Made by a program: the position numbers and the translations under genes. From contig NZ_PGGO01000032.1 of NCBI RefSeq assembly GCF_003010955.1, positions 1-44,933 on the forward strand: a DNA stretch of 44,933 nucleotides, read 5' to 3'. The number at the start of each line of letters is the position of its first letter. Position 1 is the first letter of the stretch. Below the pieces are notes generated by a model. The model searched no databases. It saw only the letters and a program-made list of their open reading frames with translations, and was not told the origin of the DNA. This DNA comes from Phyllobacterium brassicacearum (GTDB taxonomy: Bacteria > Pseudomonadota > Alphaproteobacteria > Rhizobiales > Rhizobiaceae). Positions 33,143 through 43,210 of the stretch are shown here, in pieces.

Positions 33143-34119
33143 GTGAAAAGCTCCAGGCGGTTGCGAATACGCAGAACACGCAGGGCACCGAGGCTGACGG
33201 CCGCAAGAAGAACCACACCCTGGAACAGGGGTTGCCAGAGTGGGTCGAGGTCGAAGACGAAAAGCAGGTCTTCGATGGTGCGTAGCACGAAGGCGCCGAA
33301 GATCGATCCAATTGCTGAGCCCCAGCCGCCAAACAACGACGTCCCGCCAATCACTACTGCAGCTATAGAATTGAGCGTATAGGTCCCGGCGATCGGCGCA
33401 GATGCCTCACCCGAATAGGTGTTGAAGGTCAGCATCAGGCCGCCAGCGGCGGCAAGCAAACCTGCAAGCGTATAAGCCAGGAGCTTCGCTCGCTGCACGG
33501 GAACACCGGACATATAGGCAGCCTGCTCATTCGACCCGACGGCGAGGGCCGCACGACCAGGCACTGAATTCCTGTATGGTAGCCAGACTATCAGCACTAT
33601 GACAAGGAGAACAACCAGGGTCGTGGGCACGACCCCGAACAACTGACCCGTTGCAAGGTCGGCAATATCAGATTGTACATCGCCGCCGGGACCGGGACGG
33701 ATGTAGAGCGCGATCCCGTAATACATTGCGCCAGTCGCCAGCGTCGTGATAATTGGCTGGAGCCGGCCCCAGACAATAATTGCACCGTTTATGAAGCCCG
33801 CCAGCGCACCCGCGCCCAGCACCACGGTGATGCCGAGTAAACCTTCGCCGATCGTGCCGATTACGATGACCGATGCCAGGCAATTGGCGAGGATGAAGAC
33901 CATTCCCACCGAAAGATCGAGACCGCGCGTCAGGACCGGCAGGGTCTGCGCCATGGCGACCAGTGCTAGCAGGACGGCCTTGTTCGACGCTGTTGTTGCC
34001 ACCGCAACAGTCAGCCCGACGGGGTGATTGCTGATGTAGATGATGAACATCACGATGAAGAGACCGATCGCGGCGAGCAGTCCGCCATTGTGATGGATAC
34101 GATGGCGAAGATCGTTCAT
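33139..34119 (-). CDS. Sugar-type ABC importer permease (first)
   Basis: A 326-residue RbsC-like permease. It shows AMAQTLPVLTRGLDLSVGMV (G-x-D-L-S motif), GFINGAIIVWGRLQPIITTL and YTLNSIAAVVIGGTSLFGGW with GSAIGS. Start ATG overlaps the ATPase stop (ATGA), and its own stop overlaps the next permease, so translation is coupled. Two different permease genes in one CUT2-type operon occur in several rhizobial sugar transporters. Confidence 0.92.
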   Translation of the reverse strand: MNDLRHRIHHNGGLLAAIGLFIVMFIIYISNHPVGLTVAVATTASNKAVLLALVAMAQTLPVLTRGLDLSVGMVFILANCLASVIVIGTIGEGLLGITVVLGAGALAGFINGAIIVWGRLQPIITTLATGAMYYGIALYIRPGPGGDVQSDIADLATGQLFGVVPTTLVVLLVIVLIVWLPYRNSVPGRAALAVGSNEQAAYMSGVPVQRAKLLAYTLAGLLAAAGGLMLTFNTYSGEASAPIAGTYTLNSIAAVVIGGTSLFGGWGSAIGSIFGAFVLRTIEDLLFVFDLDPLWQPLFQGVVLLAAVSLGALRVLRIRNRLELFT

Positions 34120-35642
34120 GCCACCTGTCCCTTCTCGTCCACGTTCAGCGCTGTCTCGATGATCGTGCGCTCGTTCAGGTGCTGACCCATCAATTCCTGC
34201 GCAATGCCGCCATTGTACATGACGAGCACGCGGTCACAGCAGCCGATCAGTTCCGCATAGTCGGTAGAATAGAAAAGTACCGCCACCCCTTTGTCCGCAA
34301 GATCGCGGAGTAGCTGATAAACCTCCTGTTTGGTGCCAACATCGATACCGCGTGTGGGGTCATTAAGAAGAATAATACCGGGATTGGTCATTAGCCATTT
34401 GGCCAGAACAACCTTTTGCTGGTTGCCGCCCGACAGGGTCGAGACCGCCGCGGCCAGATCAGAGATCTTGATCTTCAGCCTATCGATGATCTTCCCGACC
34501 GCGGAGTGTTCTTTGCCGCCATCGAACCGCAGCCCCTTCTGGAAGTGAGACAGCGAGGCAAGGCTGATGTTGTCGCGAATATTCATCGGGAGCATCAGAC
34601 CTTCGGTTTTACGATCCTCGGGAATGAGTGCCAGTGGTAAGGGCGCACGCATCGCCGCGCGGGGTCCCGAAAGACGATGTGGCTTGCCCATTACTTCCAC
34701 CGTGCCGGAAACGCCCTTGAGTACTCCGAAAAGCGCCAGCAGCAAGGACCTCTGTCCCTGACCGTCCAGCCCACCTAGCCCAACGATTTCGCCCTTGCGA
34801 ATATCGAGTGAGATGTCGCGCAATTGCGTACCCCAGGATAGATTTTTTGCAGAAAGAGCCACCGGTGCTGCTGGCTTCGGAACTGGTTTGTCCGGATAGT
34901 GATGGATCAGTTCGCGGCCAATCATCATCTGGACGATGGCGCTTACTGAACGCTCGCCTTTTTTGAAAGTCTCGATCCTCCTTCCGTTGCGAAAGACGGT
35001 GGCGCAGTCCGCGAGGGCCTCGATTTCATGCATCCTATGCGAAACGTAGAGAATTCCCACGCCCGCGGATTTAAGGTTGCGAATGATCGTGTAGACATGT
35101 TCGACGTCGGCGGCGGTCAGTGCCGAGGTCGCTTCATCGAGGATGAGCAGCTTGGGTTTTTTTGCCAGAGCCTTGGCGATCTCCACCATTTGTCGCCGAG
35201 ACAGCGGCAAGTCGCGTACGAGTTCAAGCGGATGAACGTCCTCACAGCCGATCGACGCCAGCAGTTCACGTGCCCGCTCACGCTGTGCACGCCCGTTGAT
35301 CAGACCTCCACGCAGTGGTGGTGAGACGATCGATAGATTATCCGCGACGGTCATGTCAGGCAGGAGCGACAATTCCTGGAAAACACAAACCACGCCTGCG
35401 GCCATTGCTTCCGTCGGGTTGCGAAAATTCACTCGTCGGCCTTCGACGATGACCTCGCCCTCGCTAGGATCAGTTACACCAGCTGCGATCTTGATAAGCG
35501 TCGATTTGCCAGCGCCGTTTTCGCCAAGGACCGCGTGAATCTCACCTGGACAGGCAACGAAATCCACCTCGTTCAGCGCAGCGATACCGCCATAGTGTTT
35601 CGAGACGTGTTTCATTTCCAGAATTGGCGCGGCGTCCGACAC
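34116..35642 (-). CDS. Sugar-type ABC importer ATPase, double domain (RbsA/MglA-like)
   Basis: A 508-residue ATPase with two nucleotide-binding domains. Domain 1 has Walker A AVLGENGAGKSTLIKIAAG, signature LSRRQMVEIAKAL and Walker B KLLILDEATSALTAADVEH. Domain 2 has the degenerate Walker A GLGGLDGQGQRSLL usual in this family, the full signature LSGGNQQKVVLAKWL and IILLNDPTRGIDVGTKQEV. The CUT2 family uses one such protein per transporter. GTG 35642 is chosen because GGGAGGGGG lies just upstream and because homology starts there (ILEMKHVSKHYGGIAAL); the frame is open further back to 35921 but overlaps the binding-protein gene. A hairpin separates it from that gene. Confidence 0.92.
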   Translation of the reverse strand: MSDAAPILEMKHVSKHYGGIAALNEVDFVACPGEIHAVLGENGAGKSTLIKIAAGVTDPSEGEVIVEGRRVNFRNPTEAMAAGVVCVFQELSLLPDMTVADNLSIVSPPLRGGLINGRAQRERARELLASIGCEDVHPLELVRDLPLSRRQMVEIAKALAKKPKLLILDEATSALTAADVEHVYTIIRNLKSAGVGILYVSHRMHEIEALADCATVFRNGRRIETFKKGERSVSAIVQMMIGRELIHHYPDKPVPKPAAPVALSAKNLSWGTQLRDISLDIRKGEIVGLGGLDGQGQRSLLLALFGVLKGVSGTVEVMGKPHRLSGPRAAMRAPLPLALIPEDRKTEGLMLPMNIRDNISLASLSHFQKGLRFDGGKEHSAVGKIIDRLKIKISDLAAAVSTLSGGNQQKVVLAKWLMTNPGIILLNDPTRGIDVGTKQEVYQLLRDLADKGVAVLFYSTDYAELIGCCDRVLVMYNGGIAQELMGQHLNERTIIETALNVDEKGQVA

Positions 35643-35663
35643 GAAATACCCCCTCCCAAAGAA

Positions 35664-35691
35664 AACCGGAGTGCGTATCTGCACCCCGGTT
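35664..35691. terminator. Intercistronic hairpin after the binding-protein gene
   Basis: aaccggagtgc-gtatct-gcaccccggtt forms an 11-base stem with one mismatch and a 6-base loop. It lies between the stop of the binding-protein gene (35701, minus strand) and the GTG start of the ATPase (35642). There is no T-run, so it more likely protects or partly attenuates the mRNA, giving more binding protein than ATPase, as is common in ABC operons. Confidence 0.5.
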
Positions 35692-35700
35692 ACGATCGAT

Positions 35701-36831
35701 CTACTGATCAGCTTTGGTTTGGCCCATGATTTCCTGCGCGCTGAAATTGATGCCGCAAGTGGGGAAGGAATTGCCGACGAAGAAGTTGTCGGTCTCTTTC
35801 GAATAATAGCTTTCGCCGTCCTTGAAATTCGGATCTTCCACAATCGACAGGGGCAGCGTGATCGATTGGGGGACCACTTCTCCCTCAAGCGCCGCGATTG
35901 CCGTCTTGATGGCAACGGCAACCTGTGCTGGCCCCGTGCCCGCAGAGGTGCATTTCAGGCCATCCTTGGAATATTCTGCGCAGAGTTTGCGGAATCCATT
36001 CTCCGTTTCACCGCCGACAGGCACGAAGGGATGCTTGGCGTCGATCATCGCTCGGATCGTTCCGGTCGATCCACCCTGCACAGAGACGCCATCGAAACGC
36101 TTGTGCACAGCGATCGCATCAGCCACGACCTTTTGCGCGGTGCCATCGTCCCAGCGGCCGACGACTTCCACGGTTTCCCAATTGCCTCCCGATTTGTTCA
36201 GAACCTCCTGAATACCTTCATGACGATCGCGATCGACAGAAGTTCCGGTAACACCACGCACCTCAAGCAACTTTCCCTTGTTGCCAGGAACGTTCTTGAC
36301 CAGCCAGTTGCCCCAGAGCTCGCCAAGCCCCTTCTGATCTACATTCACATTAACCGCTTCGTCGGTATCGAGTGTGTTATCGAAAGCCACCAGAACAATA
36401 CCAGCTGCATTGGCACGCTTGATAACCGGTTTGAACGCAGTCGGGTTTTGGGCATTGACGACGATGGCATCATAACCGGAGTTGATGAAGTTATCGACCG
36501 CAGCAATCTGTGCGGCGACATCGTCACCCGTTGAAACTACCTTGAATTCCTTGAGCTTGGCCTTCACTTCCGGCAGCGCTGCATAGGCCTTCGCTGTCTG
36601 AATCATCTGAATGCGCCATGTGTTGCCAATGAAGCCATTGGCAAGGGCTATCCGGTAAGGACCTTCTTTCTTCGGCCATTGGAAATACTTCGTCTCCGCG
36701 GTCAGCGGCTTGAAACATTCCGCGTCCTTGCTCGGACCCTTCACAATTTCTGGTCCTGCGGCGTATGCGGTGGCTGACATCGCCAGACCGGCAACAGTTG
36801 CAACCAGCATGCACTTGAGTGGCATTTTCAT
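35701..36831 (-). CDS. Sugar-type periplasmic binding protein
   Basis: A 376-residue periplasmic protein of the type I (RbsB-like, peripla_BP_4) fold. A signal peptide is clear (MKMPLKCMLVATVAGLAM, then SATAYA with cleavage before AGPE). Family features: PYRIALANGFIGNTWRIQMI, VDNFINSGYDAIVVNAQNP, AAGIVLVAFDNTLDT, GKLLEVRGVTGTSVDRDRHE and GVSVQGGSTGTIRAM. It delivers the ligand to the permeases encoded downstream. GGAGGAGG precedes ATG 36831; the frame opens further upstream to 36894. First gene of the operon, so the promoter lies in 36832-37050. The ligand is unknown; Cys residues near the ends may form a disulphide. Confidence 0.92.
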   Translation of the reverse strand: MKMPLKCMLVATVAGLAMSATAYAAGPEIVKGPSKDAECFKPLTAETKYFQWPKKEGPYRIALANGFIGNTWRIQMIQTAKAYAALPEVKAKLKEFKVVSTGDDVAAQIAAVDNFINSGYDAIVVNAQNPTAFKPVIKRANAAGIVLVAFDNTLDTDEAVNVNVDQKGLGELWGNWLVKNVPGNKGKLLEVRGVTGTSVDRDRHEGIQEVLNKSGGNWETVEVVGRWDDGTAQKVVADAIAVHKRFDGVSVQGGSTGTIRAMIDAKHPFVPVGGETENGFRKLCAEYSKDGLKCTSAGTGPAQVAVAIKTAIAALEGEVVPQSITLPLSIVEDPNFKDGESYYSKETDNFFVGNSFPTCGINFSAQEIMGQTKADQ

Positions 36832-37050
36832 TTCAGTTCCTCCTCCTTGCTTGGTTATGCTTTTTGCAATTTTATGTCTGACTTGTTCCTTCATGTGCGT
36901 AGATCAAGCTCCTCACGCGAGGAGGTGCAGTCCTTGCGCGCGCTGCCTGCGGAACGACACTAACGTCGATCATCATGAACAGGAAAATCGCGCCCCACCT
37001 CCATAATCCGTCCCTGCCGATCGTGATTGCCAGGCAATGCAGGTGAACCC

Positions 37051-37767
37051 CTATGTTCTCCCAGCCCTTTGCCGCCGCTCATGGTTGCGCACCGTGGTTT
37101 GTGAGGTAGCAAGAGCTTGCAGTAGCTTGATGTAGCGGTCCCGTGTCCATTCGATATGCCAAGCGAGTAACTTGATCGCCTTGTCCACTTCACCTCTCCC
37201 GACATGTTGCAAAAGACGCTGGTGCTCATCACATGATGTGTTGTTCAGCTCAGGGTCGAGCGACAGTCGATTGCGAAGCGCTTGAATTCGAAATGCGATA
37301 ACAGTGAAAGTTTCGGTCAGATACTGGTTATCGGCGACATCAAACATCGCCTGGTGGAATGCACCGTCGAGAACCCGATAGCGTTCCGTATTTCCTTTTG
37401 CCAATGCAAGTTCCATTGCTGAGACAATCTCGGACCAGCGTCGGCCCAAAGCACGCTGATCACGGTCCATGGCCAGACCCAAGGCGGCGAGTTCAAGAAT
37501 TGAGCGCACTTCGGCCAGCTGAACTACCTGGTCAGCGCTCATTTCGAAGACGAAAGTGCCACGCTGGGGCTGAACATCGACAAGACCCTGACGCTTCAGT
37601 TCGAGAATGGCCTCACGTACGGGTGTCTTGCTAATGCCCAGTTCCTGCGCAATTGCCAGTTCGGACAATGGCTCGCCGCATTGCAGCATCCCGCGAACGA
37701 TACGACCGCGAATATAAGCTGCAGCTTGTTCAGTTAATGACGGTCCTCGTGCAACGGCCAGTGTCAA
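37051..37767 (-). CDS. GntR-family regulator with FCD domain
   Basis: A 238-residue FadR-subfamily regulator. The N-terminal winged helix shows QAAAYIRGRIVRGMLQCGEP, then LSELAIAQELGISKTPVREA and ILELKRQGLVDVQPQRGTFV. The C-terminal FCD domain has the metal-binding set Asp/His in LDGAFHQAMF, His in CDEHQRLLQHV and His in LLAWHIEWTRDRY, so it probably binds a small organic acid or sugar acid through a metal ion. It lies 219 bases upstream of the ABC importer operon on the same strand and is its likely repressor. A palindrome precedes it at 37789-37801. Confidence 0.9.
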   Translation of the reverse strand: MTLAVARGPSLTEQAAAYIRGRIVRGMLQCGEPLSELAIAQELGISKTPVREAILELKRQGLVDVQPQRGTFVFEMSADQVVQLAEVRSILELAALGLAMDRDQRALGRRWSEIVSAMELALAKGNTERYRVLDGAFHQAMFDVADNQYLTETFTVIAFRIQALRNRLSLDPELNNTSCDEHQRLLQHVGRGEVDKAIKLLAWHIEWTRDRYIKLLQALATSQTTVRNHERRQRAGRT

Positions 37768-37788
37768 AATACACCTCCGATTGGCTCT

Positions 37789-37801
37789 ATATCTAAGATA
37801 T
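37789..37801. promoter_or_regulatory. Candidate GntR operator
   Basis: atatct-a-agatat is a perfect palindrome around one base, followed at once by another ATATC half-site, about 20 bases before the GntR start. AT-rich dyads of this size are typical for FCD-type GntR regulators. No equally good copy was noticed in front of the binding-protein gene. Inference. Confidence 0.35.
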
Positions 37802-38301
37802 CATATCCTAGACCCTCCGTGCCCAAATCTTTCAAAAACCCAAACGACGCCACGGTCGAAGCTTGCCATCGCACGGGCGAAGGCCTTGACGGCAAGCGCG
37901 GCGATCAGGCCGCCCCAAGTGGCGAGGCCATAAAGCTGCTCAACGCGCATGGGAACAACGGCAGATATCTCGATACGAACGGGGCTGAGTGAGCTTGCAC
38001 CGCCTTTCGGCCGTTTCGCCATCCAGGAGATCCCCACTGTCATACGGCACCAGTAGCCCTGCATAGATTCAATCAGCCATTTTTGGCATTTCTCGCTCAC
38101 ATGGAGTCGTTCGCTGTCCAGACGTGATCTGCATCGCCGTGCACCCGGATGACCAGGTCCATGCTGTGCTCCCGATGGTTGATGGGCCGCGCAACGCCCA
38201 TCAGATGGTTTGCCCTCCATTGCCGTCGTCGATATGAATAACAATCCGGGTAACCTTGCTCGCCTTTGCCGGAACAGACGAGTTCCCCAGTGTTGATTGC
38301 T
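37802..38301. other. Gap, possibly decayed coding DNA
   Basis: About 500 bases between the GntR and TetR genes. On the minus strand protein-like pieces occur in several frames (KASKVTRIVIHIDDGNGG, then HSMDLVIRVHGDADHVW, then a frame with a hydrophobic LYGLATWGGLIAALAVKAFA), each interrupted. They may be the remains of one or two genes that I cannot name. No intact gene is supported. Confidence 0.4.
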
Positions 38302-39003
38302 TCACGTGAAGTCCGACACGAAACCATCCATAACCGTGTTCAACCTGCCAAGAATCGTCAGGAGAATCTGCTGCTTGCGGGCACGTCGCGCAGCCGCAGA
38401 GGCCATATCGACGTCGAATATCGCAGAGAATGTCGCACGGTTGGAGACATTGAAAAAACACAGACCGCTCAAAGTAGTGTGGAGCTCGACCGGTGAAATG
38501 TTTTGATGAAACAATTCCATTTGATAGCCGAGGCGCAGGCACTGCTCGATGCGCTGAATAATTGGCCGGTGAAGTTCGCCCACTAATGATGACGCGTTTA
38601 AGTACTTCGCGTCATTCAGGTTCTCGCTCATGATCAATTTGACATAAGTCGGATGCTCGAAGTGAAAATCAAAGCAGAAATTGACAAGGTTTTTTAGCGA
38701 CTGCCTTGGATCGTCTTCCGTTAAATTGACATTTGCTTCCGCCGCTCTGATGCGGGCATAGGCGTTTTCGAGCACAGCGACGTAAAGTGTCGACTTGGAG
38801 TTGAAGTAGTAATAGACCATTCGTTTGCTGCGCCGGGTCTTGGCCGCGATGCTGTCAATGGTCGTCCCTGCGTAGCCTCGCTTTGCAAACTGGACCTCGG
38901 CCGCCTCAAGTATGTCTGCCCGACTTTGGTCAGGGTCATTGTTGCGCTGTTGCCGCTGATATTTCTTGGGAGCGCCTGTCGGTTCCATCGCAGTTTCAAC
39001 CAT
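38302..39003 (-). CDS. TetR-family regulator
   Basis: A 233-residue TetR-type repressor. The helix-turn-helix is clear: RADILEAAEVQFAKRGYAGT, then TIDSIAAKTRRSKRMVYYYF and NSKSTLYVAVLENAY. The C-terminal ligand-binding half has the family look of the TetR_C regulators of aromatic and ring-acid catabolism (FCFDFHFEHPTYVKLIMSEN). GTGAGGA precedes ATG 39003. It is divergent from the ABC-importer/dehydroquinate-dehydratase operon that starts at 39382, with 378 bases between, and is its likely regulator, probably answering to a pathway intermediate. Confidence 0.9.
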   Translation of the reverse strand: MVETAMEPTGAPKKYQRQQRNNDPDQSRADILEAAEVQFAKRGYAGTTIDSIAAKTRRSKRMVYYYFNSKSTLYVAVLENAYARIRAAEANVNLTEDDPRQSLKNLVNFCFDFHFEHPTYVKLIMSENLNDAKYLNASSLVGELHRPIIQRIEQCLRLGYQMELFHQNISPVELHTTLSGLCFFNVSNRATFSAIFDVDMASAAARRARKQQILLTILGRLNTVMDGFVSDFT

Positions 39004-39381
39004 GATTCCTCACTGAGCGTAAACGCCTGCAGCCGTTATCCCGCTTCCGCTCTGTAGATGCAAGCATGTTCTGTGTCGGACATTTTATTGTGTCAGCAGT
39101 GTCAAGTGATTGTAAAATCGCAGAACTCAGGAAGTTCGATTTGAATATTGTACGATACAGAACAATTAGATAACATCGCAAAATCAAAAATTATTCAAAC
39201 AAAAATGGCAACATGATTAGGCAAAAGTAGCGTATCATATTGAAAAATAAAAGATATTGACGCCGTCTCTGACGTAAGTGCCGGGAGTTGACAGGACTCA
39301 TTAATGCGCTGTAAAAAATGTACGTCTTTAAACATTTTGAAGTCAGGCGATATTCGCCGTCTGAGCTGGGAGGAGCTCGCC
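39004..39381. promoter_or_regulatory. Divergent promoter region of the TetR gene and uptake-catabolic operon
   Basis: An AT-rich stretch, in contrast to its GC-rich surroundings, especially 39100-39260. It contains the imperfect dyad ttgtacgatacagaacaa at 39148-39165 (TTGT/ACAA ends with further pairs inside), a candidate TetR operator. Promoters cannot be fixed by eye. An ATG at 39304 is in frame with the first permease but lacks a ribosome binding site. Confidence 0.4.
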
Positions 39382-40050
39382 GTGGGCTATAGTTTCGATT
39401 TCAGTGTGATCTTTGCCGCCTGGCCGCAGCTTCTTTATGGCTGTTGGCTGACGCTTGTCATATCCGCCAAGGCAATGGCCATGGGCTTTGCCATTGGTCT
39501 CATATGTGTCGTTGTGCGCCGAACGGGCGTCGGGCCGCTTGTGTGGCTGGTCAAGGCTTTCATCGAGATTATCCGCAATACGCCCTTTCCGGTACAGGCG
39601 TTTTTCATCTATCTCGGTCTACCCACGATCGGCATTCGCCTCAGCCCCGATACGGCCGCCGTCATTGCGCTCGGCCTCAATGGTGGAGCCTATGCTGCCG
39701 AGATCATCCGTGGCGGAGTTGAATCCGTTCAACGGGGGCAGATAGAGGCTGGTCGCGCGCTCGGATTGAATGGCTTTCAAGTCTTTCGCTACATTATTTT
39801 GCGGCCGGCCCTGCGGGTTAGCTTTCCCGCCCTTGCGAGCCAGTTCATTCTGCTGATGCTCACGTCCAGCGTCGTTGCTTCGATATCTGCGACCGAACTT
39901 GCGAGCATCGGTCAGCAGCTTGAGTCGACAACCTTCAGAAGCTTCGAGGTCTACCTTACCTTGACTGCCCTTTACCTCGGCATGTCGGCTACGTTGACAG
40001 CCATCTTCGCCACGACCGAACGGGTCTTCTTCTCGTATCCAACACGGTAA
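39382..40050 (+). CDS. Polar-amino-acid-type ABC permease (first)
   Basis: A 222-residue HisM/GlnP-like permease with about five TM segments. It contains the conserved WPQLLYGCWLTLVIS opening, VKAFIEIIRNTPFPVQAFFI (the R-x-T-P-x-x-x-Q motif of the family) and the EAA loop GQIEAGRALGLNGFQVFRYI. Start GTG 39382 is chosen over ATG 39304 because GGGAGGAG lies 6 bases upstream and homologues begin at GYSFDFS. First gene of the operon. Family members carry amino acids, opines or small acids; context suggests a ring acid such as quinate or shikimate. Confidence 0.9.
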   Translation: MGYSFDFSVIFAAWPQLLYGCWLTLVISAKAMAMGFAIGLICVVVRRTGVGPLVWLVKAFIEIIRNTPFPVQAFFIYLGLPTIGIRLSPDTAAVIALGLNGGAYAAEIIRGGVESVQRGQIEAGRALGLNGFQVFRYIILRPALRVSFPALASQFILLMLTSSVVASISATELASIGQQLESTTFRSFEVYLTLTALYLGMSATLTAIFATTERVFFSYPTR

Positions 40051-40054
40051 TCCA

Positions 40055-40705
40055 ATGGTTCAGACACTCGGCTTCAACCAGATCCTTATCCTTCTCGAAG
40101 CGTTTCGATGGACACTCGCTCTGGCGGCAATCGCCTTCGTGTGCGGAGCAGTGGGCGGCTTGGGCATTGCCCTCATTCGCACGTCCGTGTTCGGAGTTCT
40201 GCGTCGTGCTGCAGCGACGTTTATCATCGTCTTCCAGGGTACCCCACTCCTGATGCAGCTCTTTGTGATCTACTATGGACTGCCCTTGCTCAACGTCACG
40301 GTCAATGCCTGGATTGCGGTGGCGATCGGCCTGACGTTGCACGCAAGCGCCTATCTGGGTGAGATCTGGCGAAGCACGATCATGGCCATGCCGAAGGGTC
40401 AGGAGGAGGCCGCCAAAGCGCTTGGCCTCAAATATTGGGACCGTACAGTCTACATTGTCTTGCCACAAGCGCTGCGCATGGCTCTGCCGAGCACCGTGGG
40501 CTTTCTTGTCCAACTTATCAAAGGGACGTCTCTGGCGGCGATCATCGGGTTTACCGAACTGACCCGCGCAGGACAAATCGTATCCAATGCGACCTATCAG
40601 CCATTGATCGTCTTTAGCCTCGTTGGCGCACTCTACTTCGCGCTCTGCTGGCCACTGTCACACTTCAGTTTCAATCTTGAAAAGCGCTTTGCGAACGCCC
40701 GCTAG
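40055..40705 (+). CDS. Polar-amino-acid-type ABC permease (second)
   Basis: A 216-residue partner permease with the same architecture: AFRWTLALAAIAFVCGAVGG, AATFIIVFQGTPLLMQLFVI with the R/Q-x-T-P-L-L-x-Q motif, the EAA loop GQEEAAKALGLKYWDRTVYI and PQALRMALPSTVGFLVQLIK. It starts 4 bases after the preceding stop. It forms the membrane pore together with the first permease. Confidence 0.92.
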   Translation: MVQTLGFNQILILLEAFRWTLALAAIAFVCGAVGGLGIALIRTSVFGVLRRAAATFIIVFQGTPLLMQLFVIYYGLPLLNVTVNAWIAVAIGLTLHASAYLGEIWRSTIMAMPKGQEEAAKALGLKYWDRTVYIVLPQALRMALPSTVGFLVQLIKGTSLAAIIGFTELTRAGQIVSNATYQPLIVFSLVGALYFALCWPLSHFSFNLEKRFANAR

Positions 40706-40746
40706 GGCAGCCGTCAACAATTCAATCAGGCAAGGAGGAAGCCGAC

Positions 40747-41583
40747 ATGAAAGTACACATCAGCATACTGAAACGCGCATGGGGGGGTGCCGGCGCGGCT
40801 GCGCTTGGCCTGCTCATATCGCTCGGCGCGGCGAATGCCCAGAGTTTTGAGCAACTGAAGGCGAATGGAAAGATCGTTATCGGCATCCAGGGGGAAAATC
40901 CGCCATGGGGCTTCGTTGACGAAAACAATGAGAGCGCGGGCTTCGATGCAGATTTTGCCAAGCTGCTCGGCGAGGAAATTGGCGTCCCGGTTGAGTTTAC
41001 GCGCGTAGCCGTTGCCAATCGCATACCCACATTGATGACGAACAAGGTGGATGCTTTGATTGCCGTCATGGGCATGTATCCGGATCGCGCCAAGGTCGTG
41101 CAGTTTACCAAGCCATACTCGGCGATTGATATCATACTGCTCGCAAAGCCGGAGACGAACATCGCGACGCCGACCGACCTTAACGGACTGCGTATCGCCG
41201 TGGCGCGTGCATCGGCACAGGACACGCAAGTGACCCAGAATGCACCGCAGGGTGCAACGATCCAGCGTTTTGACGACGATGCGACGGCGATCCAGGCATT
41301 TCTCACAGGTCAGGTGGACGCACTTGGCGCCAACAACACGTACTTCCTGAGCATGGCCAAGATCGCACCCGACTTCAAATTCGAGAAGAAGTTGCAATTC
41401 AACCGCCAGTACAATGGGATTTCGGTACGCCCGGGGCAAAAGCCGTACGTCGATGAGCTGAACACTTTCATCGACAAGGTGCGCGCCGATGGACGTCTCG
41501 AAAAGATCTACCAGAAATGGCTCGGCCAGGACATGCCGGAATTCCCGGACTCGCTCCCCAACATTCCCTTTACTGTCCAGTAA
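40747..41583 (+). CDS. Periplasmic binding protein, family 3 (amino-acid type)
   Basis: A 278-residue binding protein of the SBP_bac_3 type. Signal peptide with cleavage at ANA-QS ([12 protein letters not shown]). Family features: [60 protein letters not shown] and [16 protein letters not shown]; closing helix [18 protein letters not shown] precedes the start. The ligand pocket has PPWGF where amino-acid binders often have P-F or P-Y plus an Asp; the usual Arg for an alpha-carboxylate (TGSTAE-type or R-x-S) is seen here as [12 protein letters not shown]. Ligand inferred from the operon, not from sequence. Confidence 0.92.
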   Translation: MKVHISILKRAWGGAGAAALGLLISLGAANAQSFEQLKANGKIVIGIQGENPPWGFVDENNESAGFDADFAKLLGEEIGVPVEFTRVAVANRIPTLMTNKVDALIAVMGMYPDRAKVVQFTKPYSAIDIILLAKPETNIATPTDLNGLRIAVARASAQDTQVTQNAPQGATIQRFDDDATAIQAFLTGQVDALGANNTYFLSMAKIAPDFKFEKKLQFNRQYNGISVRPGQKPYVDELNTFIDKVRADGRLEKIYQKWLGQDMPEFPDSLPNIPFTVQ

Positions 41584-41599
41584 GAACGAGGAAGACGTC

Positions 41600-42370
<771 letters not shown>

Positions 42371-42380
42371 GGTTCCGATC

Positions 42381-43187
42381 ATGCAACACGCGTTTGGCGT
42401 TCATACTTTCGGGTTTGTCTGGAACGAGACAGCTGTCGAAGCACTCGGCAAGTTGGCACAGCAGGGCTTCCGCAAATTTCAACTCCTGGCGAGCGATCCG
42501 CACTTCAACATTCGCGAGCACGGTTCAAGCGAGTGGGTCGCAGTGCGCGACCAGATCGCTTCAATTGACGGGAATTTGCTGGCGCTGGACTTGCCGGTCG
42601 GCGACTACAATCTGGCAAGCCCCATGCCTGATGTGACCCAATTCGCTATCGCTGCGCACAGACGAGCTGTCGATGCGGCCGCTTTTCTGGGAGCGAGCCA
42701 TATAACCGTCGGTTCGGGACGCAAACACGCGCTCATTCCAGCCAAGTCGGGCGTTCTTGAAGAGATTTTCCGCAACAGCCTTATGACGCTTGCCGATTAT
42801 GCGCGCGAACGTGGCATTCGGATTCTCTTTGAGAACCATCCGCTTGGGGTGTTTCCGGACGCCGCATCGATGAACGAGTTGCTTGAGCAATGCGCGATCG
42901 ACACGATCGATGTGGTCTACGATGTGGCGAATGCGCGGGCGATTGGTGAAGGTCCCTGTACTGGTCTCGAACTCCTTCGCGACAGGCTCCGTGTCATCCA
43001 TTTGTCGGACTCGATGGAAGGCAAATGGCAGCACGCGCCGATAGGCTCGGGACAGGTCGATTTCCGGAACATCCTTCAGACCATCCAGCGTATCGGATTC
43101 GAGGGCGACATCGTTATCGAAATTATCTCCGAAGATCCGTTGGCCGATGCGGTTTCAGCACGGGTCCAACTCAAACACCTTATCTGA
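42381..43187 (+). CDS. Sugar-phosphate isomerase/epimerase-like TIM barrel
   Basis: A 268-residue protein of the xylose-isomerase-like TIM barrel (AP endonuclease family 2). Metal-site features: ILFENHPLGVFPD with the first Glu, VVYDVANARAIGEG with Asp, VIHLSDSMEGKWQHAPIGSG with His and Asp, and DIVIEIISEDPL with the last Glu. Members isomerise or epimerise sugars, inosose and hydroxypyruvate, or dehydrate 3-dehydroshikimate; this one differs in sequence from the partial dehydratase-like gene at 44798. It starts 10 bases after the ATPase. A role in handling the imported ring acid is inferred. Confidence 0.88.
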   Translation: MQHAFGVHTFGFVWNETAVEALGKLAQQGFRKFQLLASDPHFNIREHGSSEWVAVRDQIASIDGNLLALDLPVGDYNLASPMPDVTQFAIAAHRRAVDAAAFLGASHITVGSGRKHALIPAKSGVLEEIFRNSLMTLADYARERGIRILFENHPLGVFPDAASMNELLEQCAIDTIDVVYDVANARAIGEGPCTGLELLRDRLRVIHLSDSMEGKWQHAPIGSGQVDFRNILQTIQRIGFEGDIVIEIISEDPLADAVSARVQLKHLI

Positions 43188-43210
43188 CTGAAATGGGAAC
43201 GAGTGCAAGC

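Noticed and set aside
37801..38244. Minus-strand open frame of 147 codons between the GntR and TetR genes
   Set aside because: Only its second half is protein-like and the plausible upstream parts lie in other frames; I cannot support an intact gene.
39304..39381. Longer start of the first amino-acid-type permease at ATG 39304
   Set aside because: The added 26 residues contain Cys and charged residues unlike the family, and there is no ribosome binding site; GTG 39382 has a strong one.
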